Origin: Luteitalea sp. TBR-22 | Lineage (GTDB): Bacteria; Acidobacteriota; Vicinamibacteria; Vicinamibacterales; Vicinamibacteraceae | DNA: 64,000 nt | Assembly: GCF_016865485.1 (NCBI RefSeq) | Contig: NZ_AP024452.1 | Location: 2,812,501 to 2,876,500 of the forward strand | Reading direction: 5' to 3' | In this document: positions 25,742-33,995 of the stretch, piece by piece | Layout of the letters: each line of letters opens with the position of its first letter | Numbering within the stretch: position 1 is the stretch's first letter | Program-made: the position numbers and the translations under genes | The notes under the pieces: model-generated | Told to the model about the DNA's origin: nothing | Seen by the model: the letters and a program-made list of their open reading frames with translations, nothing else | Database searches by the model: none

Positions 25742-26626
25742 ATGTCCTCAGTCCTGCTTCGCGTCCTGACCGCCTCGGCGTGCACGCTGGCGCTCGCGGC
25801 GCCTGCGTCCGCGCAAGCGCCCGACACGACCGACGTGCCCGCGCGGCTCTCGCTCACCCTCCCCGGCGTGCTGCCGGCACCCGAATCGGTCGCGGCGGCG
25901 CGAGAGGGCACGGCCTCGACAAAGCAGGTGAGCACGTCGTCATCGGGCGACTGGAAGTTCACCGTGTATCCGATCCTGGTGTGGGTGCCGATCAACGTGG
26001 GCCTGGAGGTCGACTTGCCCTTCGACGTCGGTGGCGGCAGCGGCGGCGGCGGTGGGGTCGGCAGCGGCAGTTCGGGGCGCGTCGATCTCGTGGACACGCG
26101 GTTCGACGGTGCGGCCCTGGTGGGCTTTGCGGCCACCAACGGCACGTGGCGGTTCGACTTCGACGGCGTCTACGCGGCCGTCGGTGGCGACATCGACCTG
26201 CCGTCCATCCAGCTCGACGCCACGCTCATCTACGGTCACGCAACCGTGAGCCGCAAGCTGTTCGGCGACCTCTTCGTGTCGGGTGGCGTGCGCCGCCTGG
26301 CCACCAAGTACGAGGCCCGCGTGCTCGACCGGTACGACTTCGAGAGCAAGCCGGGGATCTGGGATCCGCTGGTCGGCGTGGGGTACCACAAGGTGGGCGA
26401 CACCCTCGAACTGCACGCGATTGCCGAGTACGGTGGCTTCGGTGTCGGCGCCGACTCCGACTTCGGAGCGGCCGTACGGCTCGACTGGAAGCCCTGGTCG
26501 CACGTCGGCTTCACGGCCGGCTACAGCTTCTTCCAGTTCCGGTTCACCAAGGAGCTGGGACCGTTCGACTTCACGGCACGGCAGCACGTCGCCGGTCCGA
26601 CGCTCGGCCTCGGCCTCTACTTCTAG
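25742..26626 (+). CDS. Outer-membrane beta-barrel protein, function unknown
   Basis: This 294-residue protein has a signal peptide ending ASAQA. A low-complexity stretch (GGGSGGGGGVGSGSSG, about 99-114) interrupts the first strands, and the protein ends PTLGLGLYF with a terminal Phe as barrel proteins do. Alternating strands such as WRFDFDGVYAAV and VGFTAGYSFFQFRF support a small barrel. GGAG lies before the ATG. It follows the lone receiver by 73 nt and may share its promoter. No family can be named with confidence. Confidence 0.68.
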   Translation: MSSVLLRVLTASACTLALAAPASAQAPDTTDVPARLSLTLPGVLPAPESVAAAREGTASTKQVSTSSSGDWKFTVYPILVWVPINVGLEVDLPFDVGGGSGGGGGVGSGSSGRVDLVDTRFDGAALVGFAATNGTWRFDFDGVYAAVGGDIDLPSIQLDATLIYGHATVSRKLFGDLFVSGGVRRLATKYEARVLDRYDFESKPGIWDPLVGVGYHKVGDTLELHAIAEYGGFGVGADSDFGAAVRLDWKPWSHVGFTAGYSFFQFRFTKELGPFDFTARQHVAGPTLGLGLYF

Positions 26627-26645
26627 GCCGGGTCCGGGCGGGCCG

Positions 26646-26657
26646 CATACTGGACGC
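26646..26657 (+). promoter_or_regulatory. Leaderless promoter of the nitrilase-type gene
   Basis: CATACT (26646-26651) is followed by GGACGC and then the GTG start at 26658: six nucleotides, no Shine-Dalgarno. Confidence 0.5.
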
Positions 26658-27443
26658 GTGAGCACCTGCCGTGTCGCCCTTGCCAACCTGCCGTTTCCCA
26701 CGGGCCCGGACGACGCCGTCGACCGGGTTCGCGCGGCGATCGTCGAGGCCGCCGCAGCCGGTGCGGCAGTCGTGTGCTTCCCGGAGTGCTACGTGCCGGG
26801 CTATCGCGCGCCGGGCAAGCACGTGGCTCCGCCCGATCCCGCCTTCCTCGGCCGCGCCGTCACGGAAGTGGCGCAGCTGGCCGCCGCCAACCGGGTCGGC
26901 GTCGTGCTCGGCACCGAGCGGGTGGTGGACGGGGCGCTGCGGGCCTGCGCCGTGGTGGTCGACGAGGCGGGCACCGTGGTGGGGGTGCAGGACAAGGTGC
27001 AGATCGATCCGTCCGAGGAGGGCCTCTACGCGCCCGGCGGCGGGCGTGTGCTCTGCGTCGTCGCGGGCGTGACGGTCGGCGTGACCATTTGCCACGAGGG
27101 CTGGCGTTACCCGGAGACCGTGCGGTGGGCCGCCCGGCGCGGGGCGCAGATCGTGTTCCACCAGGCCTTCCACGAGGCGGAGTCCGGTGGGTTCCGCCCC
27201 TCGACCTTCGCCGACCCGCGCAACACGTTCCACGAGAAGGCGGTCCTGTGTCGCGCCGCCGAGAACACCTGCTTTGTCGCGACCGTGAATTACGCCAGCG
27301 AGGGGTCGCCCACCACGTCGGCCATCGCGCGTCCGGACGGGACGGTGCAGGCCTGGCAGCCGTACGGCGTCGCCGGCCTGCTGGTCGCCGACCTCGACCT
27401 GTCGCAGGCCACGGGCCTGCTCGCGCAGCGCTGTCGCTACTGA
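26658..27443 (+). CDS. Carbon-nitrogen hydrolase (nitrilase superfamily amidase)
   Basis: This 261-residue protein shows the superfamily's catalytic triad: Glu43 (CFPECYVPGY), Lys113 (QDKVQIDPSEEG) and Cys145 (VTICHEGWRYPE). It should hydrolyse a linear amide; nitrilase activity is less likely given the short length and ICHEGWRYPE context. It has no signal peptide, so it is cytoplasmic. It starts at GTG with a -10-like box 6 nt upstream. The reading frame continues far upstream as a shadow of the barrel gene and was trimmed. Confidence 0.9.
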   Translation: MSTCRVALANLPFPTGPDDAVDRVRAAIVEAAAAGAAVVCFPECYVPGYRAPGKHVAPPDPAFLGRAVTEVAQLAAANRVGVVLGTERVVDGALRACAVVVDEAGTVVGVQDKVQIDPSEEGLYAPGGGRVLCVVAGVTVGVTICHEGWRYPETVRWAARRGAQIVFHQAFHEAESGGFRPSTFADPRNTFHEKAVLCRAAENTCFVATVNYASEGSPTTSAIARPDGTVQAWQPYGVAGLLVADLDLSQATGLLAQRCRY

Positions 27444-27520
27444 CCGCGGCGGCGCGCGTCGCTTCCGGGACGCGTCGCGTGGCCCTCGCGGACGACCCAC
27501 GCGGCGGCCTGACGCCCCCG

Positions 27521-27526
27521 TACAAT
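27521..27526 (+). promoter_or_regulatory. -10-like TACAAT before a secreted-protein gene
   Basis: TACAAT (one mismatch to TATAAT) lies 39 nt before the ATG at 27566. That gene also has AAGGAG 5 nt before its start, so this is a conventional leadered unit, in contrast to the leaderless genes nearby. Confidence 0.5.
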
Positions 27527-27565
27527 GGTCGTTCTGCCGGGCGGCGCTCGGCGCAAGGAGTCCTG

Positions 27566-28183
27566 ATGATTCGCACCTTCATGCGCGCGGTCGTGCTCGC
27601 GGCGGCGCTGCCCGTCGTGCTGCTCGCCGGCACGAAGTTCACCTCCACGTGGGCCGCGCCCGAAGCACGCGGCGTCCAGCTGACCGGCAAGAAGGTCGTC
27701 GTCCTGGTGATGTCGCCCGACGACAGCCTGCGCATGTCGGGCGAGGAGGGCATGGTCGACCAACTGAAGCCGCGCGGCATCGAGGCGGTGGCCGCATACC
27801 GGACCATCCCGAAGGAGGTCCTGAAGGACACCGAGCAGGCACGCGGCTGGTTCGAGCGGGCCGGCGTGGAGGGGGTGGTGGTGCTGCGGCTGGTGGGCAA
27901 CGATCGGCGCACCACATACGTTCCGCCGTCGTGGACGGAGGGGTACTACACCTCGCTGTGGGGGTACTACGGCTACGGGTGGGGCGCGATGTACGACCCC
28001 GGGTACACACGCCAGGACCACGTGGTCTCGATCGAGTCGCTGGTGTTCAGCGTGCCGATGAACAAGTTGCTGTGGGCCGGATCGAGCGAGAGCAGCAATC
28101 CGAAGGACTCGCGCAAGCTCCTGGCGGACCTCGTGAAGGAGGCGGCCAAGGAGATGAAGAAGCAGGGGCTCGCGGTGCGCTAG
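27566..28183 (+). CDS. Small secreted protein, function unknown
   Basis: This 205-residue protein has a signal peptide (about 1-30). Repeated elements suggest an alpha/beta fold: KKVVVLVMSPDDSLRMSGE near the start, a VEGVVVLRLVGNDRRT strand, a Tyr/Gly/Trp-rich loop (SLWGYYGYGWGAMYDP, about 130-145) and a charged C-terminal helix (KEAAKEMKKQG). This outline resembles DUF4136-like envelope proteins, but I cannot assign a family. AAGGAG at good distance and a clear -10 box make the start secure. It stands alone between the amidase and a convergent small gene. Confidence 0.72.
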   Translation: MIRTFMRAVVLAAALPVVLLAGTKFTSTWAAPEARGVQLTGKKVVVLVMSPDDSLRMSGEEGMVDQLKPRGIEAVAAYRTIPKEVLKDTEQARGWFERAGVEGVVVLRLVGNDRRTTYVPPSWTEGYYTSLWGYYGYGWGAMYDPGYTRQDHVVSIESLVFSVPMNKLLWAGSSESSNPKDSRKLLADLVKEAAKEMKKQGLAVR

Positions 28184-28186
28184 TCG

Positions 28187-28203
28187 CCCCGGGGCCCGGG
28201 GCC
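28187..28203. terminator. Palindrome between convergent genes
   Basis: GCCCCGG and CCGGGGC form a near-perfect 17-bp palindrome (28187-28203) just after the secreted-protein stop codon and before the convergent small gene. A bidirectional terminator role is possible; no T-tract. Confidence 0.35.
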
Positions 28204-28216
28204 GGACGCCGGGCGG

Positions 28217-28462
28217 CTACCGCTTCACGGAACGCCGCGGCCGGGGAGGTGCCTGTCCGGCGGGCAGGGTGGCGCCCTCCGCCGGGAACCTGGCGAGGAC
28301 GTCGTGCAGGTGGTCGTCGGGGTGATCGACGACCACGACCTCGGCGACCCGCTCGTGGCGTCGGGGCGAGGCCGGATGGGGGTGCCCTGGCGACCCGGTA
28401 CCCGTTTGCGTCGGCGCGGGGCCGAGGAGCAGGTCGGTGAAGATGTGGGCGAGTTTTCGCAT
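28217..28462 (-). CDS. Small hypothetical protein
   Basis: An 81-residue reading frame starting MRKLAHIFTDLLLGP and ending PRPRRSVKR. About 85% of codons end in G or C, like neighbouring genes, and a purine-rich GGGGAA lies before the ATG. The middle (ERVAEVVVVDHPDDHLHDVL) could be one strand and a helix; both ends are Pro/Arg-rich. No family recognised. It fills the gap between two well-supported genes, but a chance frame in GC-rich DNA cannot be excluded. Confidence 0.42.
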   Translation of the reverse strand: MRKLAHIFTDLLLGPAPTQTGTGSPGHPHPASPRRHERVAEVVVVDHPDDHLHDVLARFPAEGATLPAGQAPPRPRRSVKR

Positions 28463-28631
28463 GCATTCCCCGGCCACGCGGCATACCGGGCGAGGCGCCT
28501 CATGGCCCCGGCGACAGTGCCTGGGCCGCGGCGAGCGTCCGGTGCCGCGCGTGCGGGCGACTCCTTAGACGCGTGCGGCGGCCCTCATGTTGCACATCGG
28601 CCCGACGACCGGCGTTCGTGAGCCCGGCGCG

Positions 28632-29975
28632 TCAGTCGGCCACGACCCCCGAGGGCGGTGCGCCGGGGGCAGGAGCCGCGACGGTGCGTCCGGGGCCGCG
28701 TAAGGTGAGGCCGACGTACACGGGGACGCCGAGGACCAGCAATGCGAGGCCCCAGGCGGCCGTCGACCAACCCACGCTGGCGATCACCCAGGCGCACGCC
28801 AGCAGCGCGCACATCGCGACCGCGACATGGCGGCTGCGGGCCGGATCGGTGCGGCCCGTGCGTCCGAGCACGAGGCTGGCCAGCGCCGCGGCGGCGTAGG
28901 GCACCACGGTGGTGAGCGTCGCGAGCAGGCCCATGAACGTGAACGCGTGCACCAGGCCGTCGGCGGCGTTCAGGAGCAGCAGCCCGCTCGCGAGGCCGCC
29001 GGCGACGATGTAGGACTGCGCCGGGACGCCCTGCGGCGACAGGCGGGCGAACGGCGAGGGGAACAACCCGTCGCGGGCAGCGGCCATCGCCGTCTGGCCG
29101 GCCTCGAGCATCGTGACGTTCAGGCAGCCTGCCACCGAGACGATGGCCCCGAGCGTGATGACCGTGGCGGCGAGCGGGCCGAGCACCTGGCGTCCGACGT
29201 CGGCCAGTGGCGCCCGAGAGGCGAGGAGCGCATCGGGCGCGACGCGCGTGAGCGACACGTACGACACGAGCAGGTAGATCGCGCCGACGGTCAGCGTGCC
29301 CCACAGCAGCGCGCGCGGCACGGTACGCGCCGAGTTGGTCACGTGCTCGGAGGGCACGGTCGCCGCCTCGATCCCCACGAAGTTCCAGAACGCGAGCGCG
29401 AACACGGAGCCGAGGAGCATGACCGGCGAGCCGGGCACCGTCGCGGCCGGCAGGGGCGCCGCCTCGCCGATCCAGAGGCCACCGAGGCCCACCACCAGGA
29501 GCGGCGCGATCTTCAGCACCGTGGTCACCAGCGACACCAGCCCTGACTCGCGCACCCCGATGCAGTTCACGCCGACGGTGAGCCAGACGGCCGCCAGGCC
29601 GCAGGCCACCGTCACGCTGCGGCTCGCCGCGATGGCCGGCACCAGCGCGCCGACGTAGGACGCGCACGCCAGCGCCATGGCGGCCACCGACACCCACAGG
29701 CTGATCCAGAATCCCCAGGCGACGAGGAAGGCGGGGAAGTCGCCGAATGCGGCGCGCGTGTACGCGTAGCAGCCGCCACTGGACGTGATCCGGCGCGCCA
29801 GGTGCCCGAGGGTGAGCGCGATGGCCAGGGCCCCGGCGGTGGCCGCGGCCAGGCCGACGAGGCCGGTGCGGCCGTACGGTGCCATCACGGCCGGCATCAT
29901 GAAGACGGCACTGCCGATCGCGCCGCCGACGACGAGGCTCCAGCACTGCCAGAATCCCAATGACTTGGCTGACAC
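28632..29975 (-). CDS. APC superfamily amino acid permease
   Basis: This 447-residue protein has twelve hydrophobic helices. The N-terminal VVGGAIGSAVFMMPAV matches the first unwound helix (GSGIF-type) of the APC fold, and FALAFWNFVGIEAATVPSEH matches helix 6 with the substrate-gating region (FxGxEAxxxxxxE). It should import or exchange an amino acid or amine; AdiC/YjeH-type exchangers are nearest in style. It starts at GTG with GGAG 6 nt upstream. The tRNA-Val gene lies upstream on the same strand. Confidence 0.88.
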   Translation of the reverse strand: MSAKSLGFWQCWSLVVGGAIGSAVFMMPAVMAPYGRTGLVGLAAATAGALAIALTLGHLARRITSSGGCYAYTRAAFGDFPAFLVAWGFWISLWVSVAAMALACASYVGALVPAIAASRSVTVACGLAAVWLTVGVNCIGVRESGLVSLVTTVLKIAPLLVVGLGGLWIGEAAPLPAATVPGSPVMLLGSVFALAFWNFVGIEAATVPSEHVTNSARTVPRALLWGTLTVGAIYLLVSYVSLTRVAPDALLASRAPLADVGRQVLGPLAATVITLGAIVSVAGCLNVTMLEAGQTAMAAARDGLFPSPFARLSPQGVPAQSYIVAGGLASGLLLLNAADGLVHAFTFMGLLATLTTVVPYAAAALASLVLGRTGRTDPARSRHVAVAMCALLACAWVIASVGWSTAAWGLALLVLGVPVYVGLTLRGPGRTVAAPAPGAPPSGVVAD

Positions 29976-30115
29976 GGCGACTCCGGCAGTTGCCTGCGGT
30001 GACCTGTCCGCCCGCCCACGATTCGATTCACTGTGGGCCGGACAGTCGGGGCGATCCGGTTCCTGACCGAGACCTCAGGACGCCGACCGCCATGCACTCG
30101 AGCTCGAGGCGGCGG

Positions 30116-30121
30116 AGTATA
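30116..30121 (-). promoter_or_regulatory. -10-like TATACT between tRNA-Val and the APC permease
   Basis: On the minus strand TATACT (one mismatch to TATAAT) could drive the permease with a leader of about 135 nt. No good -35 hexamer is visible at 16-18 nt, so this is tentative. The rest of the 29976-30234 spacer holds nothing I recognise. Confidence 0.35.
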
Positions 30122-30234
30122 GCAGAGCCGGCCCGTGGTGGCCCTTCGCCAGCGCGTCGGAGACACCGCCACGCGCGGCAGCGCACGCTTCCGGAAAGGA
30201 AGCACGGTTGTGACCGGAATCGACCCTGCGAGGA

Positions 30235-30309
30235 TGGTGCGCAGTACTGGATTCGAACCAGTGACCCCCGCCGTGTGAAGGCGGTGCTCTACCGCTGAGC
30301 CAACTGCGC
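30235..30309 (-). tRNA. tRNA-Val (anticodon CAC), CCA encoded
   Basis: Read on the minus strand: acceptor GCGCAGT pairs with ACTGCGC; D-stem GCTC/GAGC; anticodon stem CCGCC/GGCGG with loop TTCACAC, giving anticodon CAC; T-arm ACTGG-TTCGAAT-CCAGT; discriminator A followed by an encoded CCA. All stems are fully paired, 75 nt in total. It decodes GUG, a frequent codon in this GC-rich genome. Confidence 0.97.
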
Positions 30310-30367
30310 ACTCGAGGTGGGGAGTGCTTCGGACAGGTCGCACACTCGCGACCAGCACGAACCTCGG

Positions 30368-30396
30368 ACTATAGCGCAGCTGCCAGGGTGAGGCAA
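30368..30396 (-). promoter_or_regulatory. Promoter of tRNA-Val
   Basis: On the minus strand TTGCCT (30396-30391), 17 nt, TATAGT (30373-30368). The predicted start is about 50 nt before the tRNA 5' end, leaving a leader to be removed by RNase P. Confidence 0.65.
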
Positions 30397-30415
30397 GTCC
30401 TCGGGGCGCTCCGCA

Positions 30416-31237
30416 TCACCCCCAGGCGTGCACCGCGAGCCACCACGCGGCCGCCACGCCAACGCCCAGGATCGTGTCGACCAGGAAGTGGTAGCGACCC
30501 ACTACGGTCGCCACGCAGATGGCAGCGGCAGTCGCCCCGAAGACTGCCGCCCAGGGCGCCCCGAGCCCGACGAGCGCCATGGCCACCGCCGCGGCGCCGG
30601 CTGCGTGACCGCTCGGAATCGTGTTCATCAGGTGACTGCCGCGCGCCAGCACGAATTCGTTCGCGCCGCGCAGCGCAGAACGCGTCCGCAGCTCCGTCGT
30701 CCACGCCTCGAGGGTGCGTGGCGGCCGCGTGGGCAGCCAGGCGAGCGCCAGGTAACACGTCGCCTCGGCCGGAAACACCACGCGCCAGTACTGGTCCACG
30801 GCGTCGACCCCGCCCGCAGCCCACGCCGACCACGCGCCGAGCGGCAGCATCGCGTACACCGCGAGGTATGCCGCCTCCAGCAGGCCGAGCAGCCACGGCT
30901 GATCCCGAAGCCAGTGCTCGGGATGCGCAGCGCCCATCGCGCGGCGGTCGACCTCGACCAGCCACGCCTCCAGGCGCGTGTCGGGGGCGAGGAAGAATGC
31001 CCCGCAGATCCGGTATGCCGCGAGCACGTACAGGGCCGGCACGAGGTTGCGGACGGCGACTGCCACGCCCGTGTCCGGGAGGAGCGCCACCAACCGCACG
31101 ACCGCGCCAAGCCCGAGGATCCCCGTCACCACGCGCATGCGCGCCGTGGACGGAACGCGTCGACGCATCGACACCAGCAGCGCCACGGCGCACCACGCCA
31201 ACACGAGCAACTCGGACCCACGCAGCGCTGGCATCAT
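30416..31237 (-). CDS. PAP2-superfamily integral membrane phosphatase-like protein
   Basis: This 273-residue protein has about seven hydrophobic helices. The C-terminal third carries IPSGHAAGAAAVAMAL and GRYHFLVDTILGV, the second and third PAP2 motifs with the catalytic histidines. The first (K-x6-RP) motif is not evident; RGSHLMNT precedes PSGH. Family members dephosphorylate lipid phosphates or act as transferases. The start is ambiguous: GTG 31240 and ATGs 31237 and 31234 are consecutive in frame and none has a Shine-Dalgarno. A heptamer repeat array lies just upstream. Confidence 0.78.
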   Translation of the reverse strand: MMPALRGSELLVLAWCAVALLVSMRRRVPSTARMRVVTGILGLGAVVRLVALLPDTGVAVAVRNLVPALYVLAAYRICGAFFLAPDTRLEAWLVEVDRRAMGAAHPEHWLRDQPWLLGLLEAAYLAVYAMLPLGAWSAWAAGGVDAVDQYWRVVFPAEATCYLALAWLPTRPPRTLEAWTTELRTRSALRGANEFVLARGSHLMNTIPSGHAAGAAAVAMALVGLGAPWAAVFGATAAAICVATVVGRYHFLVDTILGVGVAAAWWLAVHAWG

Positions 31238-31304
31238 CACGGAGTGTGTGGAGTGTGCCCCAAACGGCTCATGGGCATACGTCCATGTCCCCTCACCGTG
31301 CTTT

Positions 31305-31409
31305 CTGAGCCCTGAGCCCTGAGCCCTGAGCCCTGAGCCCTGAGCCTTGAGCCGGAAGCCTTGCCCCTCGAGCTCGGACCGATGCCCCTCGAGCCCTGAG
31401 CCCTGAGCC
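31305..31409. repeat. Heptamer array (CTGAGCC)n
   Basis: Six perfect CTGAGCC units and one TTGAGCC run from 31305 to 31353. After about 40 nt of unrelated sequence, two more units occur at 31396-31409. The array fills most of the spacer between divergent PAP2 and yciH. Confidence 0.9.
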
Positions 31410-31425
31410 GTGTGATCATCGCCTC

Positions 31426-31782
31426 GTGACCGATCGCGGCTCGCGCCTCGTCTACTCGTCCGACGGTGGGAAGACCTGCCCGAAGTGCGGCTGGCCCGCC
31501 ACCAACTGCCAGTGCTCCACGCAGCGGGCAGCGCAGGAGCCCCTCCCGACGCGCATCACCGCCAGGCTCCGCATGGAGAAGAAGGGCCGCGGCGGCAAGA
31601 CCATGACCGTCGTCGACGGCCTGCCGCGCAACGACGCCTTCCTGAAGGACCTTTGCGCCGAGTTGAAGCGCCTGTGCGGCACGGGCGGCGCCGTCGCCGA
31701 CGGCGCCATCGAGCTTCAGGGCGACCTGCGCGATCGCCTTCGGCCGCACCTCCTCGCCAGGGGTTACATCGTCAAGGGCTGA
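31426..31782 (+). CDS. yciH: SUI1/eIF1-like translation factor (YciH family)
   Basis: This 118-residue protein has an N-terminal CPKCGWPATNCQC zinc-finger-like segment (about 18-30) and a SUI1 domain: RLRMEKKGRGGKTMTVVDGL (about 48-67) and LKRLCGTGGAVADGAIELQG. Bacterial YciH is the eIF1 homologue and affects start-codon fidelity in vitro. That is worth noting in a genome with many apparent leaderless GTG starts. It starts at GTG; GATCAT lies 6 nt before it. Confidence 0.92.
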   Translation: MTDRGSRLVYSSDGGKTCPKCGWPATNCQCSTQRAAQEPLPTRITARLRMEKKGRGGKTMTVVDGLPRNDAFLKDLCAELKRLCGTGGAVADGAIELQGDLRDRLRPHLLARGYIVKG

Positions 31783-31850
31783 ACGCCGAACGGGCAAACG
31801 CAGAACGTCGGACGCCAGACCACGAAGGCCGAAGGCCGAATGACGAAGGC
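31781..31850. repeat. Heptamer array, (GAACGCC)n then (GAAGGCC)n
   Basis: Successive near-7-bp units run GAACGCC, GAACGGG, CAAACGCA, GAACGTC, GGACGCC, AGACCAC, GAAGGCC, GAAGGCC, GAATGAC, GAAGGCC. The array begins inside the yciH stop codon. A similar ordered array is found at 53627-53693. Confidence 0.85.
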
Positions 31851-31882
31851 CGGCCGTCGACCGGAGTACGATGTCGCCACCG

Positions 31883-33268
31883 ATGCGACTCCTCCATCTT
31901 CCTGACGTTCGCCTGGCCCTGTCGTGTGCGCTCGTAGCCACGGGGCTCGCGCTTCCCGTTGCCGCGCAGGACGTGGTGACGGGGACTCCCGAGATCGTCG
32001 TCACGCCGACCGTTCCATCGTGGACCTATCCCGTCGGCGCGCCGGCGTCGTTCCGCGTCGAGGTGCGACGCGACGGGCATCCGCTCCCTGGCGTCGCCGT
32101 CACGGTGCGATGCGGTCCGGAGATGCTGCCGCCGACGCTGACCAGGGAGATCACCAGCGGCACCGCGCCGGTGACCATCGACGCCGGCACGATGAGCACT
32201 CCGGGTTTCCTGCGGTGCATCGGTACGGCGCAACACGAGGGCCGCAGCTATCGCGGCCTCGGCACGGCCGGCTTCGACCCGCAGAAGCTCGCGCCCACCG
32301 TCACCGATCCGGCCGACTTCGATGCCTTCTGGGACGCCGGCAAGGCGGCGCTGGCAAGGATTCCCATCGACCTGACGCGTGAGCTGCTGCCGTCGTATGG
32401 CGGTCCGGGCATCACGGTGTCGCACGTGAGCTTCCAGACCGTCGGACTCGATCCCAACGGCACCGGCACGAGCCGGATCTACGGCATCCTGTGCGAGCCG
32501 TCAGCGCCCGGACGGTACCCGGCGCTGCTGTCGGTGCCCGGTGCGGGCGTGCGGCCGTACCGCGGACTCATCGCGCCGTGCCAGCGCGGCATCATCACGC
32601 TCCAGATCGGCATCCACGGCCTGCCGGTCACGCTCGACCCCGCGGTGTACACGGGGCTGGGCGCCGGCAGCCTGAATCGCTACTTCATGAACAACGTCGA
32701 GGACCGCGATCGATTCTTCTACCGTCGCGTGTACCTCTCGACGGTCCGCGCCAACGACGTGCTCGCCAGCCTGCCCAACTACGACGGCACGAACCTCGGC
32801 GTCGTCGGCGGCAGCCAGGGCGGCGCCCTCGCGATCGTCACCGCTGCCCTCGACGCGCGCGTCAAGGGCCTCTCCTCCACGTACCCTGCGCTCGCCGATC
32901 TCACCGGCTATCTGAACGGGCGTGCCGGTGGCTGGCCGCACTTCTTCCATCCGACGCGGCCGGGCCCGAAGCCCACGCCCGAGGCGCTCCGCACGCTGCC
33001 GTACTACGACGTGGTCAACTTCGCGCGCCGCGTCAAGGCGCCCGGCATCTACACGTGGGGCTACAACGACGAGACCGTGCCGCCGACCTCGATCTTCTCG
33101 GCGTTCAACGTGATCACGGCGCCGAAGCACTGGATGCTGGCGCTGACGACAGGGCACAACACGACGCCGGAGCAGAACGGTCGCATGGAGGCCTGGATGG
33201 AGGAGTTGCTCAGGACGGGCCGCCGCCCCGCAGCGATTCCGATGCCGCCGCCCCCGACCCTGCCGTAG
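31883..33268 (+). CDS. Secreted alpha/beta-hydrolase, acetyl xylan esterase (AXE1/CE7-like)
   Basis: This 461-residue protein has a signal peptide (about 5-28, PVAAQ), an Ig-like N-terminal domain, then an AXE1-type hydrolase. Key sites are nucleophile Ser in VVGGSQGGALAI, Asp in GYNDETVPPTS and His in TTGHNTTPEQ. CE7 enzymes deacetylate xylo-oligosaccharides and similar esters. ATG 31883 lies 10 nt after TACGAT; ATG 31871 (MSPPMRLL) is an alternative with GGAG 4 nt upstream. Together with GH8, DUF1080 and the sulfatase it points to polysaccharide use. Confidence 0.85.
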   Translation: MRLLHLPDVRLALSCALVATGLALPVAAQDVVTGTPEIVVTPTVPSWTYPVGAPASFRVEVRRDGHPLPGVAVTVRCGPEMLPPTLTREITSGTAPVTIDAGTMSTPGFLRCIGTAQHEGRSYRGLGTAGFDPQKLAPTVTDPADFDAFWDAGKAALARIPIDLTRELLPSYGGPGITVSHVSFQTVGLDPNGTGTSRIYGILCEPSAPGRYPALLSVPGAGVRPYRGLIAPCQRGIITLQIGIHGLPVTLDPAVYTGLGAGSLNRYFMNNVEDRDRFFYRRVYLSTVRANDVLASLPNYDGTNLGVVGGSQGGALAIVTAALDARVKGLSSTYPALADLTGYLNGRAGGWPHFFHPTRPGPKPTPEALRTLPYYDVVNFARRVKAPGIYTWGYNDETVPPTSIFSAFNVITAPKHWMLALTTGHNTTPEQNGRMEAWMEELLRTGRRPAAIPMPPPPTLP

Positions 33269-33315
33269 GTGCAGGCGTCGACCGCTACACCTTCAACACC
33301 GGACGCCGGCCGTCG

Positions 33316-33939
33316 CTACACCGTGCCGAACAGGCGGTCGCCGAAGTCGCCGAGGCCGGGCACGATGAACTTCTGCGCGTTCAGGTGGCTGTCGATGGCG
33401 GCGGTGTAGACCTGCACGTCGGGGAAGTGCCGCTCGACCTCGGCGATGCCCTCGGGCGCCGCGACGATGCACAGCAGGCGCAGGCGACGCGCGCCACGCG
33501 AGGCGAGGAGTTCGAGCGAGGCGACGGCGCTGCCACCGGTGGCCAGCATGGGATCGATCAGCAGGACTTCGCTGGCGTCGAGTCCCACCGGGAACTTCGC
33601 GTAGTACTGCGAGGCGACGGCGGTCGCCTCGTCGCGCTGCAGCCCGATGTGCCCGACGCGAGCGTGCGGCACCACCGACAACACCGCCTCCAGCATGCCC
33701 AGTCCCGCGCGCAGGACGGGGACGACCACCACGTCGGTCGCGATGCGCGCGCCCTCGGCGGGTCCGAGCGGCGTCTCGACCGTGATGACCTCGGTCGGGA
33801 GATCGCGCATCGCCTCGGTCGCAATCAGCACGCTCAACCGCTGCGCGTACTGGCGGAAGAGGGGCGAGGGCGTCTGCTTGTCGCGCAGCTGCGTCAGCAG
33901 CGCGCGGGCCACGGGATGGGAGATGAGGTGGACCGGCAC
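33316..33939 (-). CDS. upp: Uracil phosphoribosyltransferase
   Basis: This 207-residue enzyme makes UMP from uracil and PRPP. The PRPP loop is LLIDPMLATGGSA (about 127-139), and the uracil-binding end matches VPGLGDFGDRLFGT at the C-terminus. LISHPVARALLTQLRD at the N-terminus is typical. Length is normal for the family. It starts at GTG, 6 nt after TAGAGT, with TTGCGT 17 nt further upstream: a complete leaderless promoter. Confidence 0.97.
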   Translation of the reverse strand: MPVHLISHPVARALLTQLRDKQTPSPLFRQYAQRLSVLIATEAMRDLPTEVITVETPLGPAEGARIATDVVVVPVLRAGLGMLEAVLSVVPHARVGHIGLQRDEATAVASQYYAKFPVGLDASEVLLIDPMLATGGSAVASLELLASRGARRLRLLCIVAAPEGIAEVERHFPDVQVYTAAIDSHLNAQKFIVPGLGDFGDRLFGTV

Positions 33940-33974
33940 GCCCCGACTCTACCCGCACACCAACCGGTACGCAA
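33940..33974 (-). promoter_or_regulatory. Leaderless promoter of upp
   Basis: On the minus strand TTGCGT (33974-33969), 17 nt, TAGAGT (33951-33946), CGGGGC, then GTG. Spacing to the start codon is 6 nt. Confidence 0.65.
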
Positions 33975-33995
33975 TCGGCGACGCGTCGTCGCGCG

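Noticed and set aside
28304-28621. Plus-strand frame of 105 codons in the gap before the APC permease
   Set aside because: No Shine-Dalgarno, weaker codon bias than the opposing 81-residue frame, and no recognisable product.
31366-31394. TGCCCCTCG half-sites resembling the conserved promoter element
   Set aside because: Two copies lie in low-complexity DNA beside the heptamer array, without the palindrome or the 7-nt and 25-nt spacings.
31305-31409. Possible CRISPR array at the CTGAGCC repeats
   Set aside because: Units are contiguous 7-mers with no spacers and no cas genes nearby.
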